Under the pieces are notes generated by a model, which saw only the letters and a list, made by a program, of their open reading frames with translations, searched no databases and was not told the DNA's origin. Position numbers and translations under genes: made by a program. From Streptomyces cinnabarinus (GTDB taxonomy: Bacteria > Actinomycetota > Actinomycetes > Streptomycetales > Streptomycetaceae), in NCBI RefSeq assembly GCF_027270315.1, contig NZ_CP114413.1:9052001-9116000 (forward strand): a DNA stretch of 64,000 nt, in the 5' to 3' direction. Every line of letters begins with the position of its first letter. Positions within the stretch are counted from its first letter, which is position 1. Below, piece by piece: positions 50,685-60,433 of this stretch.

Positions 50685-52300
50685 ACGGCTTCAGCGCCGA
50701 GACGCAGGCCACCGTCCTGGTTCTGTTCACCGCCCTGGTCGCCGTCACCCTGCTGATGTGCGTGATGGCGGGACCGGACCGCGACGACCTGACGGACTTC
50801 TACACCGGCTACCGCTCGCTCACCCCGCTCAAGAACGGCCTGGCGATCGCGGGCGACTACATCTCCGCGGCCACGGTGCTCAGCACCACCGGCATCATCG
50901 CGCTCGCCGGCTACGACGGCTATGTCCTGGCGGTCAGCACCGCCATGTCGCTGGTGCTGCTGATGTTCCTGCTCGCCGAACCCCTGCGCAACGCCGGCAA
51001 GTTCACCATGGGCGACGTCCTGGCCCGCAACATGCCCCGGCCGCGGGCCGTCCGTATCGCCGCCTGCGTGGTGACGCTGTCGGCCACCCTGCCCTTCCTT
51101 GTCGTCCAGCTCTCGGGGGCCGGATCGCTGCTCACCTACATCCTGGACATCCCGCACGAGGCCGGCGCCAGGACCACGTCCATCGTCTTCGTCGGCAGCC
51201 TGATGATCATTTACGCCGCCATCGGTGGCATGAGGGGCACCGCCCTCATCCAGATGATCAAGATCATCCTCCTGCTCGGCACCAGCATCGTCATCGCCGC
51301 CCTGGTCCTGAACCGCTTCGACTGGAGCCCCGGCGACGTGCTGCGGGCGGCCCAGCACGGCAGCGGCACCGGCCCCGCCTACCTTCAGCAGGGCCTGCAG
51401 CTCGGCACTTCGGCCGGTGGCCGACTGGACTTCGTCAGCCTCCAGATTACCGTCATCCTCGGCGTGGCCTGCCTGCCGCACATCACGATGCGTCTGTACT
51501 CCGCACGGGACGTACCCGCCGTGCGCCGTTCGATGTCGTGGGCGGTCAGCACGGTCACCACGTTCTGCCTGCTCGTGATCATCATGGGTACGGGCGCGGC
51601 GGCACTGGTGGGATCCCAGGACATCAACGCGGCCGACCCGCACGGCAGGACGTCGCTGCTCATGCTGTCCCAGGTGCTCGGCGGAGACCCCGGCTCCGCC
51701 GGCGCGACGATTCTCTATTCGGGCGTAGCAGGCATGGTGTTCATCACCCTGCTCTCGTCGGTCGCGGGTATGACGCTGGCCGCGGCTTCCTCGCTCGCCC
51801 ACGACCTGTTCGCCCACGCGGCTCGGCGGGGAGAGGCGGAGCCGCGTACGGAGATGACCGTAGCGGCGTGGACCAGCGTCGCCGTGGGAACCGTTGCCAT
51901 CGTGCTCTCCACCATGGTCCAGAACTGGGACGTCGGCGTGCTGACCACACTCGCGGTCTCTATCGGCGCATCGGCGGTGGCCCCCGCGCTGACCTACTCC
52001 CTGTTCTGGCGAGGCTTCACGCGCACCGGCCTGCTCGCCACGCTCTACGGCGGCGCGGCCTGCACACTGGTGCTGATGGTCTTCTCCCAGGCCGTTTCGG
52101 GCACGCCGTCCGCCGTCTTCCCGAACGCCGACTTCGACCTGTTCCCGATGCAGTCCACCGGTCTGGTCTCCATCCCGTTCGGCTACCTCGCGGGCTGGCT
52201 GGGCAGTTGCCTCGACCACCGGCGCCGCGCAGCCGAGAGCCGGGAGAACCGGCGGCTGTACGAGGAGAGCGAGGCACAGCTGCTCGCCGCAGCCGAATGA
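50681..52300 (+). CDS. Sodium:solute symporter, ActP-like
   Basis: A 539-residue membrane protein of the SSS family. It begins with the first helix (TVLVLFTALVAVTLLMCVMA), then DFYTGYRSLTPLKNGLAIAG, the sodium-site region DYISAATVLSTTGIIALAGY, and about 13 helices in all. Coupling to a DUF485 protein is typical of ActP/YjcH acetate or pyruvate-type carriers. It is intact and of normal length. The acidic C-terminus (RRLYEESEAQLLAAAE) is soluble. The substrate is probably a short carboxylate. Confidence 0.9.
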   Translation: MNGFSAETQATVLVLFTALVAVTLLMCVMAGPDRDDLTDFYTGYRSLTPLKNGLAIAGDYISAATVLSTTGIIALAGYDGYVLAVSTAMSLVLLMFLLAEPLRNAGKFTMGDVLARNMPRPRAVRIAACVVTLSATLPFLVVQLSGAGSLLTYILDIPHEAGARTTSIVFVGSLMIIYAAIGGMRGTALIQMIKIILLLGTSIVIAALVLNRFDWSPGDVLRAAQHGSGTGPAYLQQGLQLGTSAGGRLDFVSLQITVILGVACLPHITMRLYSARDVPAVRRSMSWAVSTVTTFCLLVIIMGTGAAALVGSQDINAADPHGRTSLLMLSQVLGGDPGSAGATILYSGVAGMVFITLLSSVAGMTLAAASSLAHDLFAHAARRGEAEPRTEMTVAAWTSVAVGTVAIVLSTMVQNWDVGVLTTLAVSIGASAVAPALTYSLFWRGFTRTGLLATLYGGAACTLVLMVFSQAVSGTPSAVFPNADFDLFPMQSTGLVSIPFGYLAGWLGSCLDHRRRAAESRENRRLYEESEAQLLAAAE

Positions 52301-52361
52301 CCCGCGACGACGGCGGTACGACGATGCTCCTGCGGTGGGATGCGCCGCGCCATGATCCGGT

Positions 52362-54776
52362 TCACAGCCCGAGCAGCGATTGTTCGGTCCACACGGTCTT
52401 GCCCTCGCGGTCGTAGCGGGTGCCCCAGCGCTCGGTCAGCTGGGCCACCAGGAACAGTCCGCGGCCGCCCTCGTCGGTGGTGCGGGCGCGACGCGGGTGC
52501 GGAGAGGTGTGGCTGGCGTCGGCGACCTCAAGGACGAGACATCGTTCACGGATGAGTCGCAGGGTCACGGGTCCTGTGGCGTAGCGGTAGGCGTTGGTGA
52601 CCAGTTCACTGGCGATCAACTCGGTGGCGAACGCCAGGTGTTCCAGTCCCCATTGAGTGAGTTGGGCCGTGGCGAGCGTTCTGGCCTGGGCGGCGGCGGT
52701 CGGCTCCAGCTGCAGTTGCCAGGAGGCGACGTTCTCCGGTGGCAGTACCCGGGTGCGTGCGATGAGCAGGGCGATGTCGTCAGCGGGCGGTCCGGGCAGA
52801 AGTGAGTCGACGACCGCCTGGCACGTCTTCTCCAAGGAGTCCGCCGGGTGGGTGAGCGCACTGCGCAGCCGTTGCAGGCCCGTGTCGACGTCCAGGTGGC
52901 GTTCGCCGATGAGTCCGTTGGTGTAGAGCGTGAGGAGACTGCCCTCGGCCAGTTCGATCTCCCGGGATTCGAACGGCAGACCGCCCAGGCCGAGCGGTGG
53001 GCCGGGGGGCAGGTCGAGCAGGGCTGCCTGTCCGTCCGGTGTGGTCACGACCGGCAGTGGGTGACCGGCCCGCGCCGCGGAGCATTGCCGGGAGACGGGG
53101 TCGTAGACCGCGTACAGGCAGGTGGCGCCGACGATCTGCTCGCCCGCGGGTCGTTCGACGGCTGTCTCTTGTTCGGCGGCAAGGAGGCTGACCAGGTCGT
53201 CCAGTCGGGAGAGGACCTCGTCCGGTTCCAGGTCGAGGGTGGCGAGGGTGTGCACGGCGGTACGCAGGCGGCCCATCGTGGCGGCGGCGTGCAGCCCGTG
53301 ACCCACCGCGTCGCCGACCACCAGTGCGACCCTGGCCCCCGACAACGGGATGACGTCGAACCAGTCACCGCCGGGACCGGGGGGCGTACTGGCCGGGAGG
53401 TAGCGAGGGGCCACTTCGAGGGCCGGCTGGTGCGGAACGGTCCTCGGCAAAAGGGTGCGTTGCAAGGTGGACGCGGTCTGCTGCTGCTGGGTGAAGCGCC
53501 GCGCGTTGTCGATGCTGACGGCGGCGCGCGAGGAGAGTTCCTGGGCCAGGGTGAGATCGTCGGCCTCGAACGGCTCGGGGTGCCGCGATCGCCACAGGCT
53601 CATCACGCCTAGGACCACACCACGCGCGGCCAGCGGCACCACGATCAGGGAATGAGCCGAGAGGTCCGGTGCCTGCTCGCCCCGGTGCGGCTCTGCCAGG
53701 AACCAGTCGGGCGAAAGGACAGCTTCGAGGAGGGGACGCCCGTCGGCAAGGCATCTGGCCTGTGGTGTGCCGGGGGCGAACTGCACCGGCTCGCCATCCG
53801 GGTGCGGCAGATCGGGCTGCTGGGTCACGACGTCGCGGACCGCGACCCGTGCGACGGGTCCCGCCAGTGCCTGCGCCGGATCCTCGCCGCGCGTCACGGG
53901 TTGTGACAGGTCCACCGTTACGTGATCGGCCAGGTGGGGGACCATGACATCCGCGAGTTCGCGGGCCGTCTGTCGTACGTCGAGCGTCGATCCGATGCGG
54001 GCGCCAGCCTGGTCGAGGAGTGCCAGGCGAAGTCGGGCCCGATGGCGCTCGGTGACGTCCTCCACTGTCTCGGCCACCCCCAGGACCCGGCCGGCGGGGT
54101 CTTGCAGTCGGAAGGCCGAGACGGACGCGGCTCGCACACGTGTCGGGTCCTGTTCCAGCCGGGCGTACTGCTCGGTGGAGACCAGTGATCTTCCGCTCTC
54201 CATCACCTGGCGCACCCGTTCCACGGAGGTCCGCGCGTCCTCGGCAACCAGCAGGGTCCCCGTGGGCATTCCCCGAAGGGCGGCCGCCGGGGCACCGGTG
54301 AACCGCTCGATCGCCCTGTTGACCCGCAGAATCGTCATCTCGGGGCTGTGCACGACCAGACCGATCGGGCACCGGCGGAACAACCCGTCGAGGACCGCGC
54401 GGTCCCTCTGCCAGTCGAGGACCTCCGCCGCGGGCGCCCCGACGAGGAACCAGTCGCGGACATGGTCACCGCGCAGCAGCTCACCTGCCCGGAAACCCAT
54501 CTCCACGAGCCGCCCGCTGCGATGGCGCACCGGCATGACGCCGAACCAGCCTCCATCTCTCCTGCACGATGCCGCGGCGTCCTTGGCGGCCGGCAGATCA
54601 CCGGGGTCGATCAGGACGTCGAGGGCCGGACGACCGATGACGGCGGCCGCCGGGTAGCCGAGCACCTCCTGGGCCCGCCGACTCCAGCGGACCACGATTC
54701 CCCGGTCGTCGAGCACCGCCGAGGCGGCGTGGTGCAGTGCGAAAGGATCGTCCGGGCTCTCGCTGAGCACTGTCAT
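52362..54776 (-). CDS. SpoIIE-type PP2C phosphatase with PAS, GAF and ATPase domains
   Basis: A protein of 804 residues from ATG 54776; an upstream GTG at 54893 would add 39 residues that look less conserved. Order of domains: PAS (ALHHAASAVLDDRGIVVRWS), a second PAS, GAF (LLDQAGARIGSTLDVRQTAR), SpoIIE/PP2C phosphatase (PPGPGGDWFDVIPLSGARVA, VVGDAVGHGLHAAATMGRLR, final acidic pair in PADDIALLIART) and a GHKL anti-sigma-type ATPase (ELIASELVTNAYRYATGPV, DEGGRGLFLV). Such proteins dephosphorylate anti-anti-sigma factors and may also bind sigma factors, in stress or developmental switching. No partner gene is adjacent. The AcoR-like gene follows the same strand upstream. Confidence 0.9.
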   Translation of the reverse strand: MTVLSESPDDPFALHHAASAVLDDRGIVVRWSRRAQEVLGYPAAAVIGRPALDVLIDPGDLPAAKDAAASCRRDGGWFGVMPVRHRSGRLVEMGFRAGELLRGDHVRDWFLVGAPAAEVLDWQRDRAVLDGLFRRCPIGLVVHSPEMTILRVNRAIERFTGAPAAALRGMPTGTLLVAEDARTSVERVRQVMESGRSLVSTEQYARLEQDPTRVRAASVSAFRLQDPAGRVLGVAETVEDVTERHRARLRLALLDQAGARIGSTLDVRQTARELADVMVPHLADHVTVDLSQPVTRGEDPAQALAGPVARVAVRDVVTQQPDLPHPDGEPVQFAPGTPQARCLADGRPLLEAVLSPDWFLAEPHRGEQAPDLSAHSLIVVPLAARGVVLGVMSLWRSRHPEPFEADDLTLAQELSSRAAVSIDNARRFTQQQQTASTLQRTLLPRTVPHQPALEVAPRYLPASTPPGPGGDWFDVIPLSGARVALVVGDAVGHGLHAAATMGRLRTAVHTLATLDLEPDEVLSRLDDLVSLLAAEQETAVERPAGEQIVGATCLYAVYDPVSRQCSAARAGHPLPVVTTPDGQAALLDLPPGPPLGLGGLPFESREIELAEGSLLTLYTNGLIGERHLDVDTGLQRLRSALTHPADSLEKTCQAVVDSLLPGPPADDIALLIARTRVLPPENVASWQLQLEPTAAAQARTLATAQLTQWGLEHLAFATELIASELVTNAYRYATGPVTLRLIRERCLVLEVADASHTSPHPRRARTTDEGGRGLFLVAQLTERWGTRYDREGKTVWTEQSLLGL

Positions 54777-54950
54777 CCGCTTGTCCACCCGGGACACCAC
54801 CTCGTATCGGATACCGATGATCTCCACCCTGGTTCTTCGCACACGGCGGCAGCCCACGTGACTCGGATCCGGGTGGGTCGCTCCCTGCTCCACGATGGAT
54901 CCGACCTGCGGTCCACGCCACAGGTGACGCCTGCGTGCGGGAACGGCCCG

Positions 54951-56068
54951 TCACGTCAGGCTGGACGGGACGATCCCGTAGCGGCGCATCTCGCGGTACA
55001 TCGTGGCGCGGGAAATCCCGAGGTCCTGAGCGGTCCGCAGGACATTGGAGTTGCGGCCCATCAACCCACGCAGAATGGCGTCGCGCTCCAGCGCCTCGAT
55101 GGTGGTGAGGACCTTGTTCGACGACACCCGGCATTCCGGCGGCAGGTCCTCCGTGTGGATCATCCGGCCCGAAGGCCGCCGCGCCAGGCCCCGGACCACC
55201 GACTCCAGCTGCCGGACGTTCTCCGGCCAGAGGCATCGCCGCAGCATGGTCAGCGCGTCCGGCAGGAAGCCGCTCTCACCGCTCGGCCGGTACTTGCGCA
55301 GGAAGAACCGCGCCAGGTGCTCGGTGTCCCCAGAGCGGTGACGCAGGGCGGGCACCTCCACCGAGGCGCCGCAGAGCTGGTCGAGCTCGTCGTCGGTGCT
55401 GACCATCGACGGCTGGCTGGTCATCACCAGCTGCGCGGTCGCGCTGCCGTGCGACTGGACCAGCAGATGTGTGAGCCGCCGACGCAGCTGGTCGCCCAGC
55501 AGGTGGACGTCGCTCAGGAGGAGCATGTTGGACGGCACGACGAGCAGCTCGCCGATGTTGTACAGCCAGCGCTCGGTGACGGCAGGTGAATCCGACGGCG
55601 GCGCTTCCCGCATCTCCAGCCGCCGTCCGGTGCCGTGGGCCCGGTGCAGGGCCTCGACCAGCGTCCTCTTGCCGACGTCGGCCTCGCCCAGGAGATGAAG
55701 CCATGTCCCGGCGACGAACGCTGCTTCGCTGTCGGCGACCGCGCGCAGCCAGAGCGGGGACGAACCCACCAGTCCCAGACTGGAGCGGGCGGGCGCGGCG
55801 CAAGCCGCAGGTGTGGGCTGGGCCCGGCCGATCAGCCGGACTCGGAAGACGGCGCCCGCATCGCTGCCCTCGCGACGACAGCGTCCGACCCTGAGTTCGG
55901 CGACCCGTCCCGAGGGCAGGGCGATGCTGCGGGTCCCCTCCAGCCGGGGATGGTCGGCAATCTCGCGGGCGTGGTCGAGCAGCGCATCGTGGTCGGGCCC
56001 GGTCACGGCGGTTCTGAGCTGCTCGTTCATCATGACGACATCGCGGTTGAGGGCGGATTCAACTGGTC
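54951..56068 (-). pseudogene. AcoR/Fis-type regulator truncated by an IS element
   Basis: The frame encodes the C-terminal portion of a Streptomyces GAF/AAA/Fis regulator. It has a remnant sensor end (RDVVMMNEQLRTAVTGPD), an AAA-like domain with a degenerate P-loop (LLGEADVGKRTLVEALHR) and Walker B-like LLLSDVHLL. VPALRHRSGDTEHLARFFLR, WPENVRQLESVVRGLAR and a Fis helix-turn-helix (ILRGLMGRNSNVLRTAQDLG) follow. The N-terminal GAF sensor is missing: the frame runs directly into the end of the IS5-family element at 56069. Nothing on the far side of the element restores it, so a deletion accompanied insertion. Residual expression could occur from the IS end. Confidence 0.72.
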
Positions 56069-56886
56069 CTAACAAAACCTCTGGACGTGTCGGTGGGTGA
56101 TCAGGCAGACGGCGAGGCCGAAAAATGCTTCGTGGATGTCGTCGCGTCTCTTCCAGCGGATCCGCAGGCGGCGGAAGCCGTGCAGCCAGGAGATCGTGCG
56201 CTCGACGACATACCGGAAGATGCCCAGGCCGGAACCGTGTGGCTGGCTCCGCTGCGCGATGACCGGGCGGATCCCGCGCTGCCAGAGCAGACGCCGGTAC
56301 TTGTCGTGGTCGTAACCGCGGTCAGCCAGGAGGGCGTCTGGCCGTCGGCGGGGCCGCCCGACACGGCCGGCTACCGGCGGGATCTTGTCGAGCAGGGGCA
56401 GGAGTTGGGTGACGTCGTTGCGGTTCCCGCCGGTCAGCGATACCGCGAGCGGGATCCCTTGGCCGTCGGTGATGATGTGGTGCTTACTGCCCGGGCGTGC
56501 TCGGTCGACCGGGCTGGGGCCGCTTTTGGGCCCCTGCGGGCGGCCCGGACATGGGAGGAGTCGATCACCGCCCGCGACCAGTCCAGCTGGTTCTTCGATC
56601 GGAGCTTGTTCAGAAGCAGTTGGTGGAGCTGGTCCCAGACGCCGGCCTCGTTCCAGGCCGCGAGGCGGCGCCAGCAGGTCATGCCCGAGCCGAAGCCGAG
56701 CTCCTGTGGCAGGTACTCCCACTGGATACCGGTGTGCAGGACGAACAGGATCCCGCACAGGGCCTGACGGTCGGGCACCCGTGGCCGTCCCTCGACCTGC
56801 TTCGGCCGTGGCTCGGGCAGTAACGGTTCGATGAGCGACCACAGTTCGTCCGACACGATCCACGGCCGTGACTGACGCTTCCCCAT
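56069..56886 (-). CDS. IS5-family transposase, expressed by -1 frameshift
   Basis: The first frame starts at ATG 56886 (MGKRQSRPWIVSDELWSLIE) and contains the N-terminal DUF4096-like domain and the first DDE Asp (SRAVIDSSHVRAARRGPK). The second frame (through GPKSGPSPVDRARPGSKHHI) carries the rest: ADRGYDHDKYRRLLW with the second Asp and YVVERTISWLHGFRRLRIRW with the Glu. The frames meet at a CCCAAAA heptamer on the minus strand (56524-56530), where a -1 slip moves from PKA to PKS. The stop TAG lies in the left inverted repeat. Two-frame transposases of this type are normal for this IS group, so the element may be active. Confidence 0.8.
56524..56530 (-). promoter_or_regulatory. Programmed -1 frameshift heptamer C CCA AAA
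   Basis: On the minus strand the sequence CCCAAAAG sits where the two transposase frames overlap and fits the X XXY YYZ slippery pattern. Frame one reads GGC CCA AAA GCG and frame two GGG CCC AAA AGC. Confidence 0.65.
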
Positions 56887-57149
56887 GACCACATCAACGA
56901 GCGATCAAGCCGACAGTCACATGATCAACCGCTTTTGTTAGAGCCAGTCAGTGGCGGAGCACGCGAGGGACCGGCCGTCCTCGCAGATGCAGGGACTGGT
57001 ACTCATGTCGAAGGTGCGTAGGGCCTCATGCCGACGGCAGTCGAAAGGTGGTCGTGTGCTGCCCCACAGTGATGAACGGCGGCGGGGCCTCACGGATGAG
57101 TAGAGGGTCTGGCACAAGTTCCGGGCGCTGTCGCTGTGACGAAGTTGGA

Positions 57150-57340
57150 GTGAGAGCGAGGGATTCGTCGCGGCTGTAGCCGTCGAGGTGGGCCGCCCGA
57201 CGTTCGACTACCACGTTGTGTGCTTCTTCGACGGCGTCCTTGGCCTGCTGTACGAATCAGGCCAACCGGACGACGCCTTGGCGCTCCTCGACGAGCGCGG
57301 TGCCGAGTTGGTGGCGGAGCATGCTTACCCCAGGCCAGCT
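57150..57340 (+). pseudogene. Fragment of an unknown repeat protein
   Basis: The frame reads VGRPTFDYHVVCFFDGVLGL, LYESGQPDDALALLDERGAE and LVAEHAYP, which looks like a TPR-type helix pair. After 57340 the frame becomes nonsense. No start or other domain remains. The origin is unknown; it may be a piece of a larger TPR or NB-ARC protein. Confidence 0.3.
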
Positions 57341-57570
57341 TGGTCGAAGTCCGCTTCACCGACGCCCACCAGCAGCAATGGGCCTTCGTTGACAAGTGGC
57401 CCGTCTTCAGCGGCAAGCGCCGACCGCGATGCATGTGTTGACATGGTCACGCTTCGCGATCCTGGAACCGTCTCGGGCTCATTGGCGTGCAGATACGGGG
57501 AGCGCCGGGGAGTCGTGCCCCATCGGGAGACGCCCGCACGGGCCGACAGACGGATACGAGTACGGACGAC

Positions 57571-58854
57571 ATGGTTTCGATGCACGATGATGTAGGGGAT
57601 TTCGCGTTGCTGTTGAGGCGTTTGAAGGAGCGCACCGACCGCAGCTACGCGGCACTGGCCCGTCGGATGGGCGTGCACGCCTCCACCCTGCACCGCTACT
57701 GCTCCGGAGAAGCGGTGCCGCAGGACTTCGCCGGGATCGAGCGGTTCGCCGTACTCTGCGGCGCCACCCCCGAAGAACGCACGGAGCTGCACCGCCGGTG
57801 GATCATGGCCCACACCGCGCGGCAACGGTCACGCCCCTCCGACACCCGGCAGGCTCCGGCGCACCACACCACCACGGGCGCAGCCGCATCCATCGCCCCC
57901 GCGAGCGATGCCGTGTCGGCTGTCTCCGCGAGCGGCCGCGGCTCGGCCGTGGCGGCGCCCAGCCCAGTCGCACCGGCCGACGAGCGCTCCGAGCCCACCT
58001 CATCGCCCTGGCCGCCGCGGCTTTACGGGCGCCCCCGACGGCGACCCGTGCGATCGAGGGTTCTGGCGGCCTCGCTTGTCGCCGCGCTCCTCGGCCTCAC
58101 CGCATCCGCCGCCGGACCCCCCTCCGCGTCGACCACACACCGAGGCAAGTCCGGGCCGAACCCGGCAAGCGCCGGTGCGGCCCCACAGGTGGCTCCCCTC
58201 ACCTGGACCGCCAACTCCCACACCCGCGGACTCACCGGCTGCGGGGAAGAGTACGTCGTCGCCGAGCCGCCGCAGCAGGTTCCGCCGCCGCCGCACCCGG
58301 AGGACATCGCGGCGTGGGTCGCCTCCCAGCGGGCGGTGCACGGGGGCACCAGCGTTGTGCAGATCACGGTGCAGGGACGCGGCTCCGCCGCCGTCGTCCT
58401 GGAGGCCCTGCACGTGCGCGTGGTCAACCGTGCCGCCACCGCCGCCGACCGGGGCAGCGTCTACTCCCTGAGCGACGGCTGCGGCGCCAGCATCACACCC
58501 CGCTTCTTCTCCGTGGACCTCGACGCGCACCAGCCGCTGGCTCGTTCGATGCCTGGCGACAACGCGGCGGGCGCCAAGATCCCCGCGATCGACTTCCCCT
58601 ACCAGGTGTCCCTGCAGGAGCCCGAAGTGCTGGTGGTCTCCGCGCTCAACGAGTCCTGCACCTGCGACTGGTACCTCAACCTCGAATGGTCGTCACAAGG
58701 CCGCACCGGCACGGTCCGCATCGACGACAACGGCCGTCCCTTCCGCAGCACCAGCACCAAAGCACTGCCGGGCTACCGGTACGACCGCGTGTATCACCAA
58801 CCCGGTCGCTGGGTCCCGATCCCCGCCGCCGACATGTCGGACACCGGCAGCTGA
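57571..58854 (+). CDS. HTH membrane protein with extracellular domain
   Basis: A 427-residue protein from ATG 57571; ATG 57580 is also possible. Residues 10-75 are an XRE-type helix-turn-helix (DRSYAALARRMGVHASTLHR, YCSGEAVPQDFAGIERFAVL). After a long Ala/Ser/Pro linker there is one membrane helix (VLAASLVAALLGLTASAAG), then an outside domain of about 250 residues with Cys pairs (TGCGEEYVV, DGCGASIT, ESCTCDWYL). This one-span HTH layout is common in Streptomyces, where the outside part may sense the envelope. The ligand is unknown. Confidence 0.8.
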   Translation: MVSMHDDVGDFALLLRRLKERTDRSYAALARRMGVHASTLHRYCSGEAVPQDFAGIERFAVLCGATPEERTELHRRWIMAHTARQRSRPSDTRQAPAHHTTTGAAASIAPASDAVSAVSASGRGSAVAAPSPVAPADERSEPTSSPWPPRLYGRPRRRPVRSRVLAASLVAALLGLTASAAGPPSASTTHRGKSGPNPASAGAAPQVAPLTWTANSHTRGLTGCGEEYVVAEPPQQVPPPPHPEDIAAWVASQRAVHGGTSVVQITVQGRGSAAVVLEALHVRVVNRAATAADRGSVYSLSDGCGASITPRFFSVDLDAHQPLARSMPGDNAAGAKIPAIDFPYQVSLQEPEVLVVSALNESCTCDWYLNLEWSSQGRTGTVRIDDNGRPFRSTSTKALPGYRYDRVYHQPGRWVPIPAADMSDTGS

Positions 58855-59095
58855 CGGAGCAAATGGCGTGCGCGGCAACCGCTGCGCCTGCGGGGTGCCT
58901 GCTGGTGCCTGTCTGGTTCACGGGAGTGGCACGAGGCCGTTTATAGGATCTCGGGTCCCTTTCCCTTGATGCCCTGGGTCGGGCCCCGCCGTCTCGGTGC
59001 ACCGCGCAGTGGGGCCCGCCGGTGTCGGCCATCGGCGCGCTGCCGGTCCGCCCCCGGCACGAGCCGGAAGCGGACCAGGCGGAGCGGATGTGGCG

Positions 59096-60016
59096 TCAGC
59101 GGGTGCTCGTGCTGCGGATGTCCGTGACACCGCCGAACACCGGCTCCAGCCCCACGACGAGATCGGTCCTCACCGTCGGCGCCTCCCCGCCGCCGAAGTT
59201 GTGGGTGACGACGACGTCACGGCCGTTGCGACTCCCGCTCACCGTCCAGTCCATCGGGACGTTCTGGGCCCGCAGCACACCGTCCACCTTGTTCTTCTTC
59301 TCCCAGGCCTTCAGCCGCTCAGCGAAGGCGGGCGCCAGGTAGTGCGCACGCAACGCCCCGGCCAGCGCTGCGTCCGGGCCCTTCGGGTCGTCCTTCGCGT
59401 CGACGTACGCGCCGTAGAAGTCGGCGACCCGGGTGACCGAGTCACCGGTCCTGCCACTGACCGACCGCACCGCGGTGGACGCCTTCGCGGGGGCGCTGTT
59501 CGTCGTGCGGATGTCGATGATGTCGCCGGTCGGCTCCTGCTTCACGACGAACCTGGTCGTCGTCGTGGGGGACTCCCCGCCGCCGAAGGTCAGGGTGACG
59601 ACGGCCTCAAGGCCGGTGGCGCCCTCGCTCACCGTCCAGTCCATCGGGACGTTCTGGGCCCGCAGCACACCGTCCACCTTGTTCTTCTTCTCCCAGGCCT
59701 TCAGCCGCTCAGCGAAGGCGGGCGCCAGGTAGTGCGCACGCAACGCCCCAGCCAGCGCTGCGTCCGGGGCCGCCGAGTCGTTCTTCGCGTCGACGTACGC
59801 GCCGTAGAAGTCGGCGACCTGGGTCACCACCTCACCGTTGAAGCCGTTGACAGACCGCACCGCGGTGGACGCCTTCGCGGATGTCTTGGCGGGGGCGGGA
59901 CCGGTGGCCTGTGCCGTCACCTGCGTCGCCACACCGAGCCCGACGGCCAGAACAAGCCCGGCGGCGAGAGCCGCGCGGCGGCCCGGACGACGGCGTGCGT
60001 GGGTGTTGCTGCTCAT
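59096..60016 (-). CDS. Secreted protein with an internal duplication of 130 residues
   Basis: A 306-residue exported protein from ATG 60016, with GGAAGA upstream. The signal peptide (RRAALAAGLVLAVGLGVATQ) is cleaved near VTAQA. The mature part is two copies of a 130-residue unit. Each contains VADFYGAYVDAK, DAALAGALRAHYLAPAFAER, LKAWEKKNKVDGVLRAQNVP and MDWTVS, and ends TTFGGGE/HNFGGGE with a DIR motif. The two copies are nearly identical in DNA over much of their length, so the duplication is recent or maintained by gene conversion. I do not recognise the family. Confidence 0.8.
   Translation of the reverse strand: MSSNTHARRRPGRRAALAAGLVLAVGLGVATQVTAQATGPAPAKTSAKASTAVRSVNGFNGEVVTQVADFYGAYVDAKNDSAAPDAALAGALRAHYLAPAFAERLKAWEKKNKVDGVLRAQNVPMDWTVSEGATGLEAVVTLTFGGGESPTTTTRFVVKQEPTGDIIDIRTTNSAPAKASTAVRSVSGRTGDSVTRVADFYGAYVDAKDDPKGPDAALAGALRAHYLAPAFAERLKAWEKKNKVDGVLRAQNVPMDWTVSGSRNGRDVVVTHNFGGGEAPTVRTDLVVGLEPVFGGVTDIRSTSTR
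59237..59857 (-). repeat. Recent in-frame tandem duplication (390-base period)
   Basis: Blocks beginning ACCGTCCAGTCCATCGGGAC at 59241 and again at 59631 are almost identical for well over 120 bases, giving a 390-base repeat inside the secreted-protein gene. Confidence 0.85.
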
Positions 60017-60433
60017 GTCGTGTCTTCCTTCTCATCGTGATTCTTATGGGGTCGCTCCCGGCCGGCACCGGCCCGCGCCGACCCGCACCCGCTCGCCCGC
60101 CGAACGCGGGGTCGCCGGGCGCAGGATGCCGAACGCCGCGCGTCGGGCACCCGGGCACACGGACGCCCGGTACGCAGGCACATGGCGGGAGCCGTCACCA
60201 GCTGCTACCGGGGCCTTCGAATCGCCCCGGCCGGTGCGACACCCACAGCTTCGAAGACGCCGAGGACCCACCGCAACCACCACCGCCCAACCCGCAACGA
60301 CGCAACCGTCTCACCCACCCTGAGCTGCGCGAACAAGCCCTGCCTGAGACGCCGTCCTGAGATGCCGGGAGACGCCGCCGCGCCGTCTCGGCCGACCAGA
60401 CCCTGACCGTGCCTGGGTGCGAGGAGGTGCCCG
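60017..60433. other. No gene recognised
   Basis: Upstream of the duplicated secreted-protein gene. No protein family, RNA gene or clear promoter element beyond its leader was identified. Confidence 0.4.

Larger units (their letters stand above)
56069..56941. mobile_element. IS5-family insertion sequence
   Basis: The element carries one transposase in two overlapping frames, bounded by short inverted ends: CTAACAAAA at 56069-56077 and its complement TTTTGTTAG at 56933-56941. The element is about 873 bp. No clear target-site duplication was seen. It truncates the AcoR-like regulator on its left. Confidence 0.78.

Noticed and set aside
50582..52416. Long frames on both strands overlapping the symporter gene
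   Set aside because: They contain no hydrophobic pattern or family motif, whereas the symporter frame has about 13 membrane helices and normal family length.
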